Positions 23,013-33,783 of a DNA stretch of 64,000 bases are shown here, in pieces. A program made the position numbers and the translations under genes. The notes beneath the pieces are model-generated. The model made no database searches, had not been told where the DNA came from, and saw only the letters and a list, made by a program, of their open reading frames with translations. The stretch comes from Epiperipatus broadwayi (Eukaryota > Onychophora > Udeonychophora > Euonychophora > Peripatidae): assembly GCA_028023455.1 (NCBI GenBank), contig JAQFVV010000021.1, positions 3,367,853 to 3,431,852 on the forward strand. The letters are read 5' to 3'. Position 1 is the first letter of the stretch, and each line of letters starts with the position of its first letter.

Positions 23013-23144
23013 TTTATATATCTGTAATATTGTGGAAAGAACTATTCTTTAAACTTGCACCAAAATTGACATGCGCTCTCTCTTTTCAATAATTGTTAAG
23101 AAACCATTCCTTCCACAATATTACAGCTATATAAATCACTATAT
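23013..23144. mobile_element. Short inverted-repeat MITE
   Basis: The left end TCTGTAATATTGTGGAA is inverted at the right as TTCCACAATATTACAG. The interior has TTGACATGC and CAATAATTG. Related fragments lie at 22690-22800 and 24125-24160, and a related palindrome lies at 30437-30600. Non-coding. Confidence 0.7.
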
Positions 23145-23177
23145 TATTAGTCATTACATATGATGCAAATAAAGTCA

Positions 23178-23195
23178 TGTGTGTGTGTGTGTGTT
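23178..23195. repeat. (GT)n microsatellite
   Basis: About nine GT units, seen directly. Confidence 0.95.
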
Positions 23196-23326
23196 AAACC
23201 AAGTATTATTTTGTTAATTAAATTCCTGACATTATTATTTAAGATCTAACAGTTCTCCATTGAAATCTTAATCTCAAGAATGATTTTGTCAAAATGTTTT
23301 GAATTTAATAAACAAAGTAATAACAG

Positions 23327-23580
23327 TGCCAAACTCTCCATACAGTAGTGCCACCATGGGAAAGCCTTTGTAATCAATGGATAAAGGGAGATTTATGCAT
23401 AAAATCTCTATTTAGTGCCTACTCATCCAACATCTCCAGACTAGTTTCTAGCTTGTGGCTTTCATCAGGAAGGAGCCTTAGATTTGAGAACACTGCACCT
23501 ATACCTACTATATGGAGAGTTTGGTAATCTCATTAACAGCATGTGTAAGCATATGAAATGGTGATCATGTGATTTTTTGA
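23327..23580 (-). mobile_element. Fold-back repeat E copy with hammerhead
   Basis: The left end CCAAACTCTCCATACAG and right end TATATGGAGAGTTTGG are inverted. The right arm is short. Internally TTTAGTGCCTACTCATCC precedes the ribozyme (23422-23488). The tail TGTGTAAGCATATGAAATGG with TGATCATGTGAT follows the right end, as in the copies at 31451 and 35913. Confidence 0.75.
23422..23488 (-). ncRNA. Type I hammerhead ribozyme motif
   Basis: On the minus strand: CTGATGA (canonical core), A-AGC-CACAA-GCT-A (a three-base-pair stem II with the conserved pentaloop, mismatched at the closing position), GAAA, CTAGTC with stem III AC/GT, and GTC cleavage (C at 23439). Stem I is degraded: the inner helix CTCCTTC against TGGAGAT has two mismatches. 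The catalytic residues are complete, so residual activity is conceivable. Confidence 0.75.
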
Positions 23581-26400
23581 AACAAAATAATACATGGTTT
23601 AACACAAAAAAGATTGTGTATACATTCCATGGACAACTTCCATTCCTCAGATAAGCTAAGCGTCTAAATGTCTGAATCCTCCCACAAGAAGTAATAGCCC
23701 AATTCTTTTACAAATATTTTGACTGCATTCCAGTTAGCTTCAATGTTTTAATATATTTTTTTATATATGATATTAAACTTTTGTAATATAAATTATAGAT
23801 GGAAACAATTGTTATCTACTTTAGAATATCCAAACATATCATTTTTTACATAACACATAAGGAATATTTGTGTATAAAATGAAGCACTATGCTAGAAGTC
23901 AGTGTGCATCTGATTCAAATAATTTCATAGTAGTCTTACAATTGCACACATGCTCTCATGCCTTCAAACAAACCATTTCTTCACACCTGTGATTTTCATA
24001 TCTGTATCATGGTTGTAATACATTCAAACCCTAATTTAGACGTGGTCAATAATTGTTGATATGTCTAAAGAATAAGCTCTAACTATAAATGGACCACTTA
24101 TTGTTTGAAATCAATTTTAGCCTCTTTGTGAAGGGCAATTGTTTCCACAACATTACAGATATATTAAATATTAATTTGTAAATATATTAAATAATTAGAA
24201 ATTGATAAAAACATTACAATTTTCTACAATTTCATTTTTATGGTTTCAGTGGATGTGCAATATTTGAATATACCTATATGTATATTATGAATATTTAAAT
24301 GTATAAATATCTACCTACATCTTCATATGTTTATTAAAAACCACTTAACACAATTTGTCATTATCCTTGATTATTTAATAACCACAATTTGGTTTGGAAT
24401 CAAATGTCACAGATATGGAAGGACTGTTGTATTATAATTTGTGTTTGAATATTGCATTTTAATAATGAATGTGGTGTGAGAGAGATTTCATAATATTGTA
24501 AATGTATCATTAAATCAGGATACAAAAATGAATTGCCTCACTAATAATAAATAACAAATTACTACAGCCAATGATCAAGGGTCATAGTCAAAGTACTCTA
24601 TTGCCTAAGTATGTGAACATTACAACATCTTTTATAGTGTAAATACATAATATATTGATCAAATTAGTGAATCTCCAAATAAGTATATAAAAAAATTTGC
24701 TACAGTTTGCTAGTACAGTATTTTTATTTTATGGATTAACCCAGTGATATGGCAAAGTCCAGAGCTAAAAGTCATGGATTAATTTTTAATTAAAGTAAAT
24801 TTTAAAAATCTCAGTTTGGTCGAGTAACTAAAACTGCTAAGCTCAATTCATCATTTTAGAACTAAAAAAAAAAATCCTCTAATCACTTGAATAATTGAGC
24901 AAATAACCATATAATTTATTAATTATAGCCAATAAACAATTGATTGCACTGGTACAGAAGACAGATTACTATTAAACATGTCCGTGTTCTATGTCATTTT
25001 TTACAGTGATTGAATGGTATAAACTGGAGTTTAAAGTCCATTAATCGTGGTCCAACCCTGTCACTTCTAGTGATTGTACATCTTATGAACTCCAGAGCAA
25101 TAAACCATTCGATTTTTTAAAAGTGTCAATCAAACAACCATTTTCTTGATTCTCAAACATGCCTCCATGTAGAACAGTGAAAACGATAGAATTATATACT
25201 AGGCTTGCCAGCTGTCAATATTAAGGTCTTAAGCAGTCTTTCACTTTGCTTTATTCTTTAGTGAATTATAGAAAATATCCATTTCCCAACCAATGTTGGA
25301 TAATTAGATGGGCTGACTATAAGATGATTAACTGGAAGAAAATATTAAACCAGACTGGAATCTTAAAAAAACAAGAACTACATGTTATTTCCCTAGGATT
25401 CAAATCCAGATAGTTATAATGGCCGGATGCTGCCACTGCATTGCTATTCTGTCCTCACTGTTTGTGTTATTTGTATGCACTTTTACATCTAAAAAGAAAT
25501 GTATTTTATTTCTATATATATATTTCTCCTTTTTTAAGTCCATCATTTTGAAATTTTTTCTATAATGAGACTTAGTAAGGCTTTCCGTTTATCCCGGTTC
25601 TGGCAACCCGCTGTCTTAAATAACAAAGTACTGAAAGGTAGAAACAATTACTGCTAACAAGGAGAAGACAGTTTCTCATAATCTAGTCTAGATTTAGTTA
25701 AGAATAAACTCTTTCGCATTTCTTTGAGCTTTATGTAAGTCCAAATAGATTACTTGAAACAGGAAATCAATGAATTAGTTCTTTTCCATTTTTTTTTTAA
25801 TGTCCTTTTCTTTTTGCAAATAAAACTTTTAGATATTTTAACTGCAGTTAAAAGTTCTTGACTTTATTATATTGTTCTTTTTAAATTTTTTCAATTAGTT
25901 TATTTTGATTTCTATCTAAATACTAATAATATTAATAATTAATACATATATGTATGTAGTCGATCTCTCTATACAGACCCATAACTTTCTTATTTATATT
26001 CGTAAATAAAAAAATTATATAATTTAACCCATGAAGTCGTCTTCTCTTACTTATATCACCACCATCATTAGTAGCTATCATCTAGTTGTTTCTAAACGAG
26101 TGAGGCCGCATTAATGCCACAAGAAGAAAAAAAAGGTAGAAATTCAAAGAATAAAAAGTTAATATGCATACATCTTTTTCACTTCTTTCGTCGTGTGTTT
26201 AAGATCACACCCTTTGTTAAGATGTTAACAGCAGATAGAAACTAGCCACTACCCTGCTTGGGAGCATTAAGTGGATAATCTCTAGTCTAATGAATTAGTA
26301 ATAAAAATTATTATTACACTCCCATTAAGTTGTTTGTGTCAGTGTTATGAAGGCAGTAAGGTTGATACTTTCAATTAAACTGTAGTAATTGGTTATCTAT
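23581..26400. other. AT-rich sequence with SINE-like fragments
   Basis: No gene. A fragment at about 25003-25120 (GTCCATTAATCGTGG, CTCCAGAGCAATAAACC) matches the 3' half of SINE S3. Somewhat GC-richer words near 25420-25440 and 25585-25620 (TTATCCCGGTTCTGGCAAC) are unexplained. Nothing else is supportable. Confidence 0.45.
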
Positions 26401-26620
26401 ATATACTGAACAATGATAAGGATATGTGTAAGAGGTTGTGATCTGGGAGAATTAATGAGTGCTGGTTCAGCACAAAATGTGCGTCTTGAGGATAATATAT
26501 CTTTTTATATGTCTTTGGTCATATGTTTATGATTGCACCCTTCACAAAGTGTTAAAAGTGGATAGAAATCAGTTCCTACCTTCCGTGAAAGTGGTATAGT
26601 GAAAATTACACAACAAAAAT
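26400..26620 (+). repeat. Fold-back family F, diverged single arm
   Basis: GTGAGTGCTGG-type sequence, here ATTAATGAGTGCTGGTTCAG followed by CACAAAATGTG, is the family F signature. It is shared with 29525, 30005, 32560 (inverted) and 35170. Copy boundaries are approximate. Confidence 0.65.
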
Positions 26621-26993
26621 ATTATTCATTAAGCAGATAATCTCTAGTCTAATGAAAGACTAATAATATATATATATCATATTTTAATAATTTAGCCTGG
26701 TTTTCTTTTTGGCATCTTTACAAGGCCTTCTTTTAACTTCTGTGGATAATTTTACCTTGCTCAATTGTACCTTCAATATATAAAATTTTTAAACTCAATA
26801 TATTCTTAAAACATTTGGATAGAGATATAGATAAAATGTAAATAATACTTCAAGAGGCATTTCTGGCAGAATCTATCTTTTCCATCAATTTGTTCATATT
26901 CTTACCCACATATATCTCAATCATAATTCATTATTTAACCATTGATTTGAAATACAGGCATTCTTCACATATCTGAAGCTTAATTGTAAATAT

Positions 26994-27178
26994 AGGGGAT
27001 TTGAATACAGACTTTCAAGCACCCTTCAGCCATTCACTCTATCTCATACCACTGATACACATGACCACACACATGTAGAAAAGATAAGTATGGTCATGTG
27101 TATTAGTCATATGAAATAGTGTCGATAGTTGAAGGGTACTTGAAAGTCTGTGTTCAACCCCCTGTATTCATTTAACCA
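26994..27178. mobile_element. Palindromic family F element, internally deleted
   Basis: Inverted arms of about 75 bp, with TAGGGGATTTGAATACAG and ACTTTCAAGCACCCTTCA on the left and TGAAGGGTACTTGAAAGT and CTGTGTTCAACCCCCTGTA on the right. They meet near CACATGACCACACACATG. The arms match the outer ends of the family F copies at 29213-29680 and 32430. This shows the family ends in a GGGG-TTGAA-type terminus. Confidence 0.8.
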
Positions 27179-27520
27179 TATCAAAGTATTATGCTTCAAT
27201 TCACAAGGTTGACATTACTTGACTGTATATTATTGTTATCATATTTTAAAAGAATAGCTTTAAAAATTTTAAAGTTTAAAACAAAATGCTATCACATTTT
27301 GCCTTGTGATTAAAATAAAACAAAATATTTGAAAATACATGAAAAAATATTTTGTAACTTAACGAAGCATATTTTAAAGTTAAATTCAGTCGGGTTACAT
27401 GTATTTATTGATTAATTAAAATTATTATAATATTATGTTTTCATTTAAAAACATAACTATTTCTTTAATCAAAAGTGATTATTGTTTTCCTGAAGGTTTG
27501 TGATGATGGTGTTTTAGTGG

Positions 27521-28145
27521 TATTTATGTTGGGCTATTTCCATCATCTGAGTATTGAATGTCTTTACAATAATTTAACTTTATTTGAATATTCCAAATAC
27601 ATTCAACTATTAGTAATAGCACACAGGTTAATATATGCAGAGCGTTTTGAGAGGTAATTATTCTCCTCTCTTCTTTGGGTGTTGCTGGCCTGACCAGTGA
27701 CAGTACTAACATGGAAATCGAACCACTCTAACCAAGTGAGCTACCCTGCCAAAGGCAACAATCAGTAGAAGATATGGAAACCACTAATCAACTTTGCTCT
27801 TAGGAAAAAGAGGAGAAATTAGGAGGAACATAGATAAGTATATGAAATTTCTACTGACTTTTGCCTTTGGTAGGATGGCTCAGTTGGTTAGAAGGTTGCC
27901 TTAAAATTCAATACTCAAAGAATTTAAGGATCCAGGTTTGATTTCCATGCTAGTTTGGTCACTGGTCAGGCTAGTGACACCTGGAGAAGAGGACAGAATA
28001 ATACCTCTTAAAATATTGTGTCTATACTAACCTGTGTGCTATTACTGATAGTTGAATGTATTTGGAATATTTAAATAAAGTTAAATTTTTCTAAAGACAT
28101 TCAATACTCATATTAGATGATGGAAATAATCCAACATATAAATAC
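27521..28145. mobile_element. Inverted pair of tRNA-like SINEs (family S2)
   Basis: Minus-oriented copy at 27521-27769 and plus-oriented copy at 27849-28145, separated by about 80 bp. Each has a tRNA-like head: TAGCTCACTTGGTTAGAG with GGTTCGATTTCC in the first, GGCTCAGTTGGTTAGAAG with GGTTTGATTTCC in the second. A body with CACTGGTCAGGC follows, then a 3' tail with TGTGTGCTATTACTGATAG and GATGATGGAAATAATCCAAC. Together they form an imperfect 620-bp hairpin. The ORFs 27475-27657 and 27524-27712 are shadows of it. The single copy at 47880-48154 shows the unit also exists alone. Confidence 0.82.
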
Positions 28146-28495
28146 AATTAAAAGTAATTATGGTTCAATTTTTTTTTAAAACTTTCAATTTCTTTAAAAA
28201 AAACATAAGATCGTGCTTTTTATATCTATATTGTAATGTATATATAGAGAGAAAAATTATTGCCACATGATGTCTGAAGTAAAAAAAACTTGAAAATGTA
28301 GGTCTTACTTGCATATATATACTACTAGCCATAATTTATATGCTACACCACAATTCAATGGATAATTTATTTATTTTTTAATTAAAAAAATAGACAAATA
28401 TTCCAATATGTTTAAATACTTAAAAATAATATAATTTATTTAGAAAACAAACCTGAAACAAAATATTTAGTGAACAAATAATAATTGAAAAACAA

Positions 28496-28611
28496 TTTTT
28501 TTTCCCCATATGTCAGAGCATCGGACGGGAGGCGAACCCGCATTAACCGTCTGCAACCAACTACTTGCTTGCAAGGCGGCTGCACTGACCTCTCGGCTAA
28601 CAACGCTTGAC
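28496..28611 (-). mobile_element. tRNA-derived SINE family S1
   Basis: On the minus strand: TTAGCCGAGAGGTCAGTGC (A box), CTTGCAAGC anticodon-loop region, GTAGTTGGTTGCAGACGG (long-arm-like), GCGGGTTCGCCTCCCG (B box), then GATGCTCTGACATATGGGG and an A tract. It is the closest copy to that at 5095, with which it shares the whole long-arm segment. Confidence 0.88.
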
Positions 28612-28645
28612 AAATATTTTTATTAAATATAATCAATGTAAACAT

Positions 28646-29210
28646 TCCTGATAAAAATCATATTAGCGTTTGCTATCATCGCTAATTTAATTTCTTATGA
28701 AATTTTTGCATTCATTACTCTGAAGATATTTGTATTTTAATCACTGTTTATTTACCAAGTATATTTTTTCAGATTTGTTTTCTAAATGAATTATATGATT
28801 TTTATGCTTTTTTGTTTTTGTTTTACCTACATTTAAGCCTTTTTTCATGACTGCTAATAAAATTTTCTCGCATTTTTTTTTTGTTTTTGAAATTTATCAA
28901 TTAGCTTATTCTTTAATGGTAACTCCACCAATAGGTAATATATACATGCACCTAGTAGCAAAATTTTTTTCAGGGTTCAATCAAACTTAGGATTATTTTT
29001 TTCAATTAGCCAACTCAATTAACCATCTAATATTGGTTCATAAATAGATAGTGAACCATTTTCATTTGGTGAAATAAGAATGAAAAATACTCAAATACTT
29101 ACCACATGTCAATTGACAAACCTAATGAGAAAGCCATTGGAAAGGCCATTGGCCTGAAATGGACTATTTAAAGGTTATTTTATCTTATATATATTATAAA
29201 GGACTTGAAT
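28646..29210. other. AT-rich sequence, no recognised feature
   Basis: No gene or repeat that I can support. Confidence 0.5.
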
Positions 29211-29212
29211 TT

Positions 29213-29680
29213 TCAAACTTCCTACAGCTATCCAATCTGTCATACCCAACTTATACACATGACCACATACATGAGGAAAAGATAAATGATCTCCAATATA
29301 TGTATTTCATGCTGAGACATCACTCATCATTTGGCTCAGATCACCATCCCCCACACATATATACAATCAATGCTCAGTTTATATTAAGATCGCAAATCTT
29401 TAAACTTTAATGGATAGGCTTCAATATTCTCCACTCTCCAACTCTTCAGTCAAGAAGATTGAAGCTTGTCATAAACTGAGCACTGACTGTATATGTGTGT
29501 GGGAGATGATGATCTGGACCAACTGATGAGTGCTGGTTCAGCACAAAATATGTCTATTATATATCATTTATTCTATTGTATATCATTTATCTTTTTCATA
29601 TGAATGTGGCCATGTGTATCAATTGCATAAAATAGATTGGATAGTTGTAGGGGGCTTCAAAGTTCAAGTTCAAGTCCTTT
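29213..29680. mobile_element. Fold-back family F, near-complete inverted pair
   Basis: The left arm (29213-29440) contains ATACACATGACCACATACAT, AAAGATAAATGATCTCC, CATCATTTGGCTCAGATCA, CACACATATATACAATCAAT and GCTCAGTTTAT. The right arm (29449-29680) carries the complements, including GATCTGGACCAACTGATGAG and TGCTGGTTCAGCACAAAAT. The two ORFs here (29159-29410 and 29530-29829) lie on the arms and are not genes. No transposase is present. The arms are diverged, so they are not the product of a recent event. Confidence 0.8.
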
Positions 29681-29924
29681 ATAATTACATTAAGTTTAGT
29701 GTAGACAATATACTTAAATATTACATAATCAGTCCATATTATGCTCATCCCTGCTCTGTATTAAATGGACATATTAAGATGTCCTATGTGTTGAGGAGTC
29801 AGATTGACTTAAGGTCAACATGGTTATGATATTAATATTGACATCAACTAGGGCTTTGAGCATTCCATCTTTGGATTTTCAAGAAAATGATGAATGAAAA
29901 ATTGGAAACTGGAAAAGATTGAAT

Positions 29925-30130
29925 CTTGTCCATTAAAGTTTGAAGATTTGCTATCTTAATATAAACTGAGCAATGATTGTATATATGTGTGGAATATGGT
30001 GATCTGGACCAACTGATAAGTGCTGGTTCAGCATAAAATGTGTATATTGGAGATCATTTATCTTTTTCACATGTATGTGGACTCATTTGTGTAAAATAGA
30101 TTGACTAAATGTAGGGAATTTGAAAGTTTG
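29925..30130 (+). repeat. Fold-back family F, additional single arm
   Basis: AAACTGAGCAATGATTGTAT, GATCTGGACCAACTGATAAG and TTTATCTTTTTCACATGTAT repeat the right arm at 29449-29680 in the same orientation. With 29213-29680 this forms a three-arm cluster. Confidence 0.8.
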
Positions 30131-30164
30131 AGTCAAATCCCTTACAATTACATTAAGTTTAGTA

Positions 30165-30292
30165 TAGACAATATATATTTAAATATTATATATATATGCA
30201 ACTAAATAATCTTATAAAATTTAATATATAGACAATATATATTTAAATATTATATATATATGCAACTAAATAATCTTATAAAATTTAATATT
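30165..30292. repeat. Tandem duplication of about 64 bp
   Basis: AGACAATATATATTTAAAT, ATGCAACTAAATAATC and TTATAAAATTTAATAT occur twice in direct order with almost no differences. Confidence 0.9.
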
Positions 30293-30436
30293 TCAATATA
30301 TTATATATATAAAAAGGAATTAGCTATAGTTAGCCCACAAAATGTTTACTAACTATTTGAAATAATTAGGTTATATATATATATATATATCCACAGATGG
30401 CGTTCTAAATATAATTATTACCTTTAAATTTTGTTA

Positions 30437-30600
30437 CAATATATATAATATTATGGAAATTAATTACTCTTCACACATGTGCTATATAATAGGCATACAC
30501 CCACCCATCAATAAATGTATTAAAAGCATAGGTATCTATTTTATAGCACATGTGTGAAAAGTAGTTATCGATTTTCACAATCTTTCATATATATATAAAA
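30437..30600. mobile_element. Inverted-repeat MITE of about 160 bp
   Basis: The left arm with CTCTTCACACATGTGCTATA and the right arm with TATAGCACATGTGTGAAAAG enclose a loop with CATACACCCACCCATC. The outer parts, TTATGGAAATTAATTAC and GTAGTTATCGATTTTCACAA, also pair loosely. Non-coding. Confidence 0.75.
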
Positions 30601-31443
30601 TCATTATAAAGTTATCTTCACTTTGTTAAATTACATATAAAATTAAATGTATAATAGTTTTTATTTGTTAATTACAACATTTTGTTCTCTGATTATGTAA
30701 GTCATCTTCAAAGTTTAACATATGCATATGTAAAATGTATGATATACCCTGAAGATGATCTTCATAAACAGGAAGTTGAAATGTTGGCAGTTAATAAATA
30801 AACCTAAAAAATTAACAAATGGCAGTGCTTTGGTAACAGAAATAAAAGAAAAATGTGCATATAATAGTACTACAATAGTATGTCAATGTCACTGAAATAG
30901 AAACAACTCCTGGTTTGCAGCAAGTATAAACAATAGCTAATCTAATAAATAAATTTTTGATGTATATAAAGAGAAAATTTTGCAATATTAGGAGTATTTC
31001 ATTAATAATACCAGAATTTGGAGATATATCACTCTAGGCATTATTTATATATAAAAAAGCAAAGAGATGGGCAAGCAGAAAATTTGGCCAACAAACTTCT
31101 ACTAAATTAATGAAAAATTAAAATGAGATTTAGGTATACAGGTTTACAATTTTGAAAGTCCAACTCTTTGTTTTAGGTCAAAATTTCAGCTCTCAATTTT
31201 ACAATTTAATAGCAACCATTTTTACAAAGAAATGTTCTGTTCATGAAAAAAATAGTTTGCTGAAATTGCTTATGAAGAAGCAGGATTCCTAAACGAAAAT
31301 GCTATATGCCTGCATCTCATTTTAATATTGTAATTAGTTTGCTGGATTAAGTGTGGGTAAATTTAATTTGTAATATTACACCATAGCTTCAAAAATGATG
31401 TTTTGTTACATTTTAAGTGACTATATATGATTAATATATGTAT
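30601..31443. other. AT-rich sequence, no recognised feature
   Basis: A loose palindrome is visible at about 30690-30770 (AGTCATCTTCAAAGTTTAAC against GAAGATGATCTTC). No gene was seen. Confidence 0.45.
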
Positions 31444-31450
31444 AAATAAA

Positions 31451-31850
31451 GCAAAACTCTCCATACAGTATTGCCACCCTGTGCCAACCAGAGTAATCAA
31501 TGAATGCCAGAAGGCTTGTGCATAAAATCCCTATCTAATGCCTACTCATCCAATATCCCCAGACTAGTTTCTGGCTTGTGGCCATCGTCAGTGAGGAGCT
31601 TTGGATCTGAGAGCACTGCACCAAGATCTTAGGATCTAATACAACCCTCCAGCACCCACCTTTTATCTCTACTTAACTACAAAATTATGAGAATGAAATT
31701 GAAAACACAGAAAATATTTATAATCTAAGCCAATAGCATTCATTGATTACTCTGGTTGGCACGGGGTGACAATACTGTATGGAGAGTTTTGCTTTGTTTA
31801 TAAACAAATATGTGCTAGTATAAGAGATAGTGATCATGTGATTATTATAT
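31451..31850 (-). mobile_element. Fold-back repeat E, most complete hammerhead-bearing copy
   Basis: Inverted arms GCAAAACTCTCCATACAG / CTGTATGGAGAGTTTTGC continue into GAGTAATCAATGAATGCCA / AGCATTCATTGATTACTC. Together they enclose about 220 bp. On the minus strand the interior reads: a leader with AGATAAAAGGTGGGTGCTGG, ATTAGATCCTAAGATC, the ribozyme at 31545-31611, then GATGAGTAGGCATTAGATAG and TTTATGCACAAGCCTTCTGG. A tail at 31795-31850 with AGAGATAGTGATCATGTGAT is shared with other copies. No protein is encoded. The minus ORF 31718-31900 is a shadow. Confidence 0.88.
31545..31611 (-). ncRNA. Type I hammerhead ribozyme, apparently intact
   Basis: On the minus strand, in order: outer stem I ATCCAA (plus CTC across a two-base bulge); internal loop AGC; inner stem I TCCTCA; core CTGACGA (position 7 is freely variable in hammerheads); stem II TGGC-CACAA-GCCA, four perfect pairs; GAAA; CTAGTC with two-pair stem III and GTC; inner stem I strand TGGGGA (six pairs including one G-U); TA; outer strand TTGGAT (six Watson-Crick pairs); GAG. 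Every invariant residue is present. Predicted cleavage lies between 31562 and 31561. The very short stem III resembles the minimal type I hammerheads known from Penelope-like elements and retrozymes, which are thought to act best as dimers. Confidence 0.88.
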
Positions 31851-32425
31851 GTACATATATACCTATATGATATAAATGTGCTGCTTCCTGTGTAGTGCAA
31901 ATATTCATAGTCGAGTCACATGTTATATGTGCTTTACCAACATTACTGAACAAACAGTAAAATAACCATTCCACCTACTTATTACATTGGAATAAACTAT
32001 AAACTAATGCATATTTAGGTGTCATATTTTTATTTTGAAAGATCAAAGATGTAATAATGTATTATTAAACATATTATCATAAGGTAAAAGTCCCATTTAA
32101 ATATCATTGGTGTAATTAATTATAATAAATAATAAATAGCAATATTACTTAGAAATAACAATAGTTTATAATAAATTGCATCATAAGTACTTTATTGATA
32201 CAAGCAACATCTACATTCGTAAAAGAAATAGTATACATATGAGGTATAATGCCTAATAGTAAGGAATATATATGTAATAATTAACAGTTTAGATGTAGAA
32301 AAAATTAGCAGGGGTGAAAGTTATTCTGCACACATCTCAAGTCATTGTTCTCACCTGAAATGGATGCTTACTATCAGTCTTGTAATAGCTTTGCACTAGT
32401 AAATATTACCTTGCAAAACATTTAT
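31851..32425. other. AT-rich sequence, no recognised feature
   Basis: No gene or repeat that I can support. Confidence 0.5.
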
Positions 32426-32429
32426 AATA

Positions 32430-32760
32430 TATAGGGTATATGAGCACAGACTTTCACACGACCCACCACTCTTCACTCTGTCTAATAACTCTGATACACC
32501 CAAACGCATATATGTTGAAAAGATAAATAATCACCAATATACGTATTTCATGCTAAACCAGCAATCATCAGTTGGTCCAGATTATCATCTCCACACATAT
32601 ATACTATAAGTGCTCAGATATATATTACGATAGACAATCCTCATACTTTAATAAACAGGCTTCAATATACTCCACACTCCAACTCTTCAACCGTCCATCC
32701 AATTGAAAATCTGATGATGGAATGCTCAAAAGCCACCCTGAGGCCGAGAATACATTTATG
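32430..32760 (-). repeat. Fold-back family F, single arm on minus strand
   Basis: The inverted form of the 29925-30130 arm: AAAGATAAATAATCACCAAT, CATCAGTTGGTCCAGAT, CACACATATATAC and GTGCTCAG. It begins with the family terminus (TATAGGGTATATGAGCACAG). It is followed at about 32770-32825 by a fragment of the SINE S2 tail (TATTAGATGGTGGAAATAG). Confidence 0.72.
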
Positions 32761-33021
32761 TAATAATTGTCATATAGCAATTAATATTAGATGGTGGAAA
32801 TAGTCCAACACATAATTACAACTACAATATCATCATTTTAAACATTCAGACAAATATCATCCTTTGATGTTCTAATATTAGTGAATTTTAATGTGTGTGC
32901 TTCTAATTAAACATTTCCTAGTCTGTTTGTAAAAATTACCTCTTTGATTTTATTATTATTATTATTGATTCTTTCCTCGTGAAGAATTCTCGTGTTATTT
33001 TTGTAGGTCAAAATTGAAGGT

Positions 33022-33155
33022 AAAATTACACGTATAGTCAAGCATTGGTGGTCGAGAGGTCAGCGACAGCTGCTTTACAAGCAGTTGTCCCGAGATAGCG
33101 GGTTCGCTGCCCGGCTGATGCTATGACACATGAGAAAAAAAAAATTACACGTATA
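33022..33155 (+). mobile_element. tRNA-derived SINE S1 with perfect 15-bp target-site duplication
   Basis: The SINE body is 33037-33140. The head has GGTGGTCGAGAGGTCAGCGA (A-box region), GCTGCTTTACAAGCAG (a well-formed anticodon arm), AGCGGGTTCGCTGCCCG (B box), then CTATGACACATGAG and an A tract. It is flanked on both sides by AAAATTACACGTATA (33022-33036 and 33141-33155). The perfect duplication and A tail show LINE-type retrotransposition and a fairly recent insertion. Unlike the copies at 5095 and 28496, the anticodon region folds cleanly. Confidence 0.95.
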
Positions 33156-33783
33156 ATATATGCAGTTTTTGTTTTTATTTTAAAATTTATTGTCTAATAT
33201 ATTACAAAATGTTTTCTTTTAATAATAAAAAAATACCTGTATACTTTATTGAATTATATGTTTTAATATAGTCTTTAAAATTTCAATACTCTATTTTTAA
33301 TACAATAGGAGTAGATAGACTGTTTACTTTATTGATGGGTTACTTCATTTAAGTTGTATAATACACTTAACTTTTAAATAAATACGGTAGAATAAAAAAT
33401 CCACTTAGAATAAAGGAGCAGAGATAATATTCAAAGAACAAAATTGATATTTGAAAATGTATTTTTTTATCTACTTGGTAAATATTTTTTCTTCTTGTTA
33501 ATTATATAATATTGTTTTTTTTTTAAAAAAAAAAAAAACTTTTAAAATCTTCTTTGTTCTTTTTCAAAATATAAAAAATTTCAGAAACCATAAAGGTTTA
33601 GAAGTATCGCAAAGCTTTTAAAAAGATTACTTAATTGTTATCAAATTTAACTAGAAAAGAAATGCATTCTTTTCTAAACTATACCTGATTCAATAGTTTT
33701 ATCTCAAACCTATTTATAAATTTATTATAAATATATAATATAAAAAATCGACAAATATGCGACTTCTTTTAGCATGTGTACTT
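33156..33783. other. AT-rich sequence, no recognised feature
   Basis: No gene. T and A runs near 33510-33535. Confidence 0.5.

Noticed and set aside
27521-28145. CRISPR-like or spacer-repeat structure
   Set aside because: An inverted SINE pair in a eukaryotic genome. No regularly spaced direct repeats of CRISPR type occur anywhere in the window.
28513-28605. tRNA-Leu or tRNA-Ser gene with long variable arm
   Set aside because: The anticodon arm does not fold properly, and the same sequence recurs with SINE tails.
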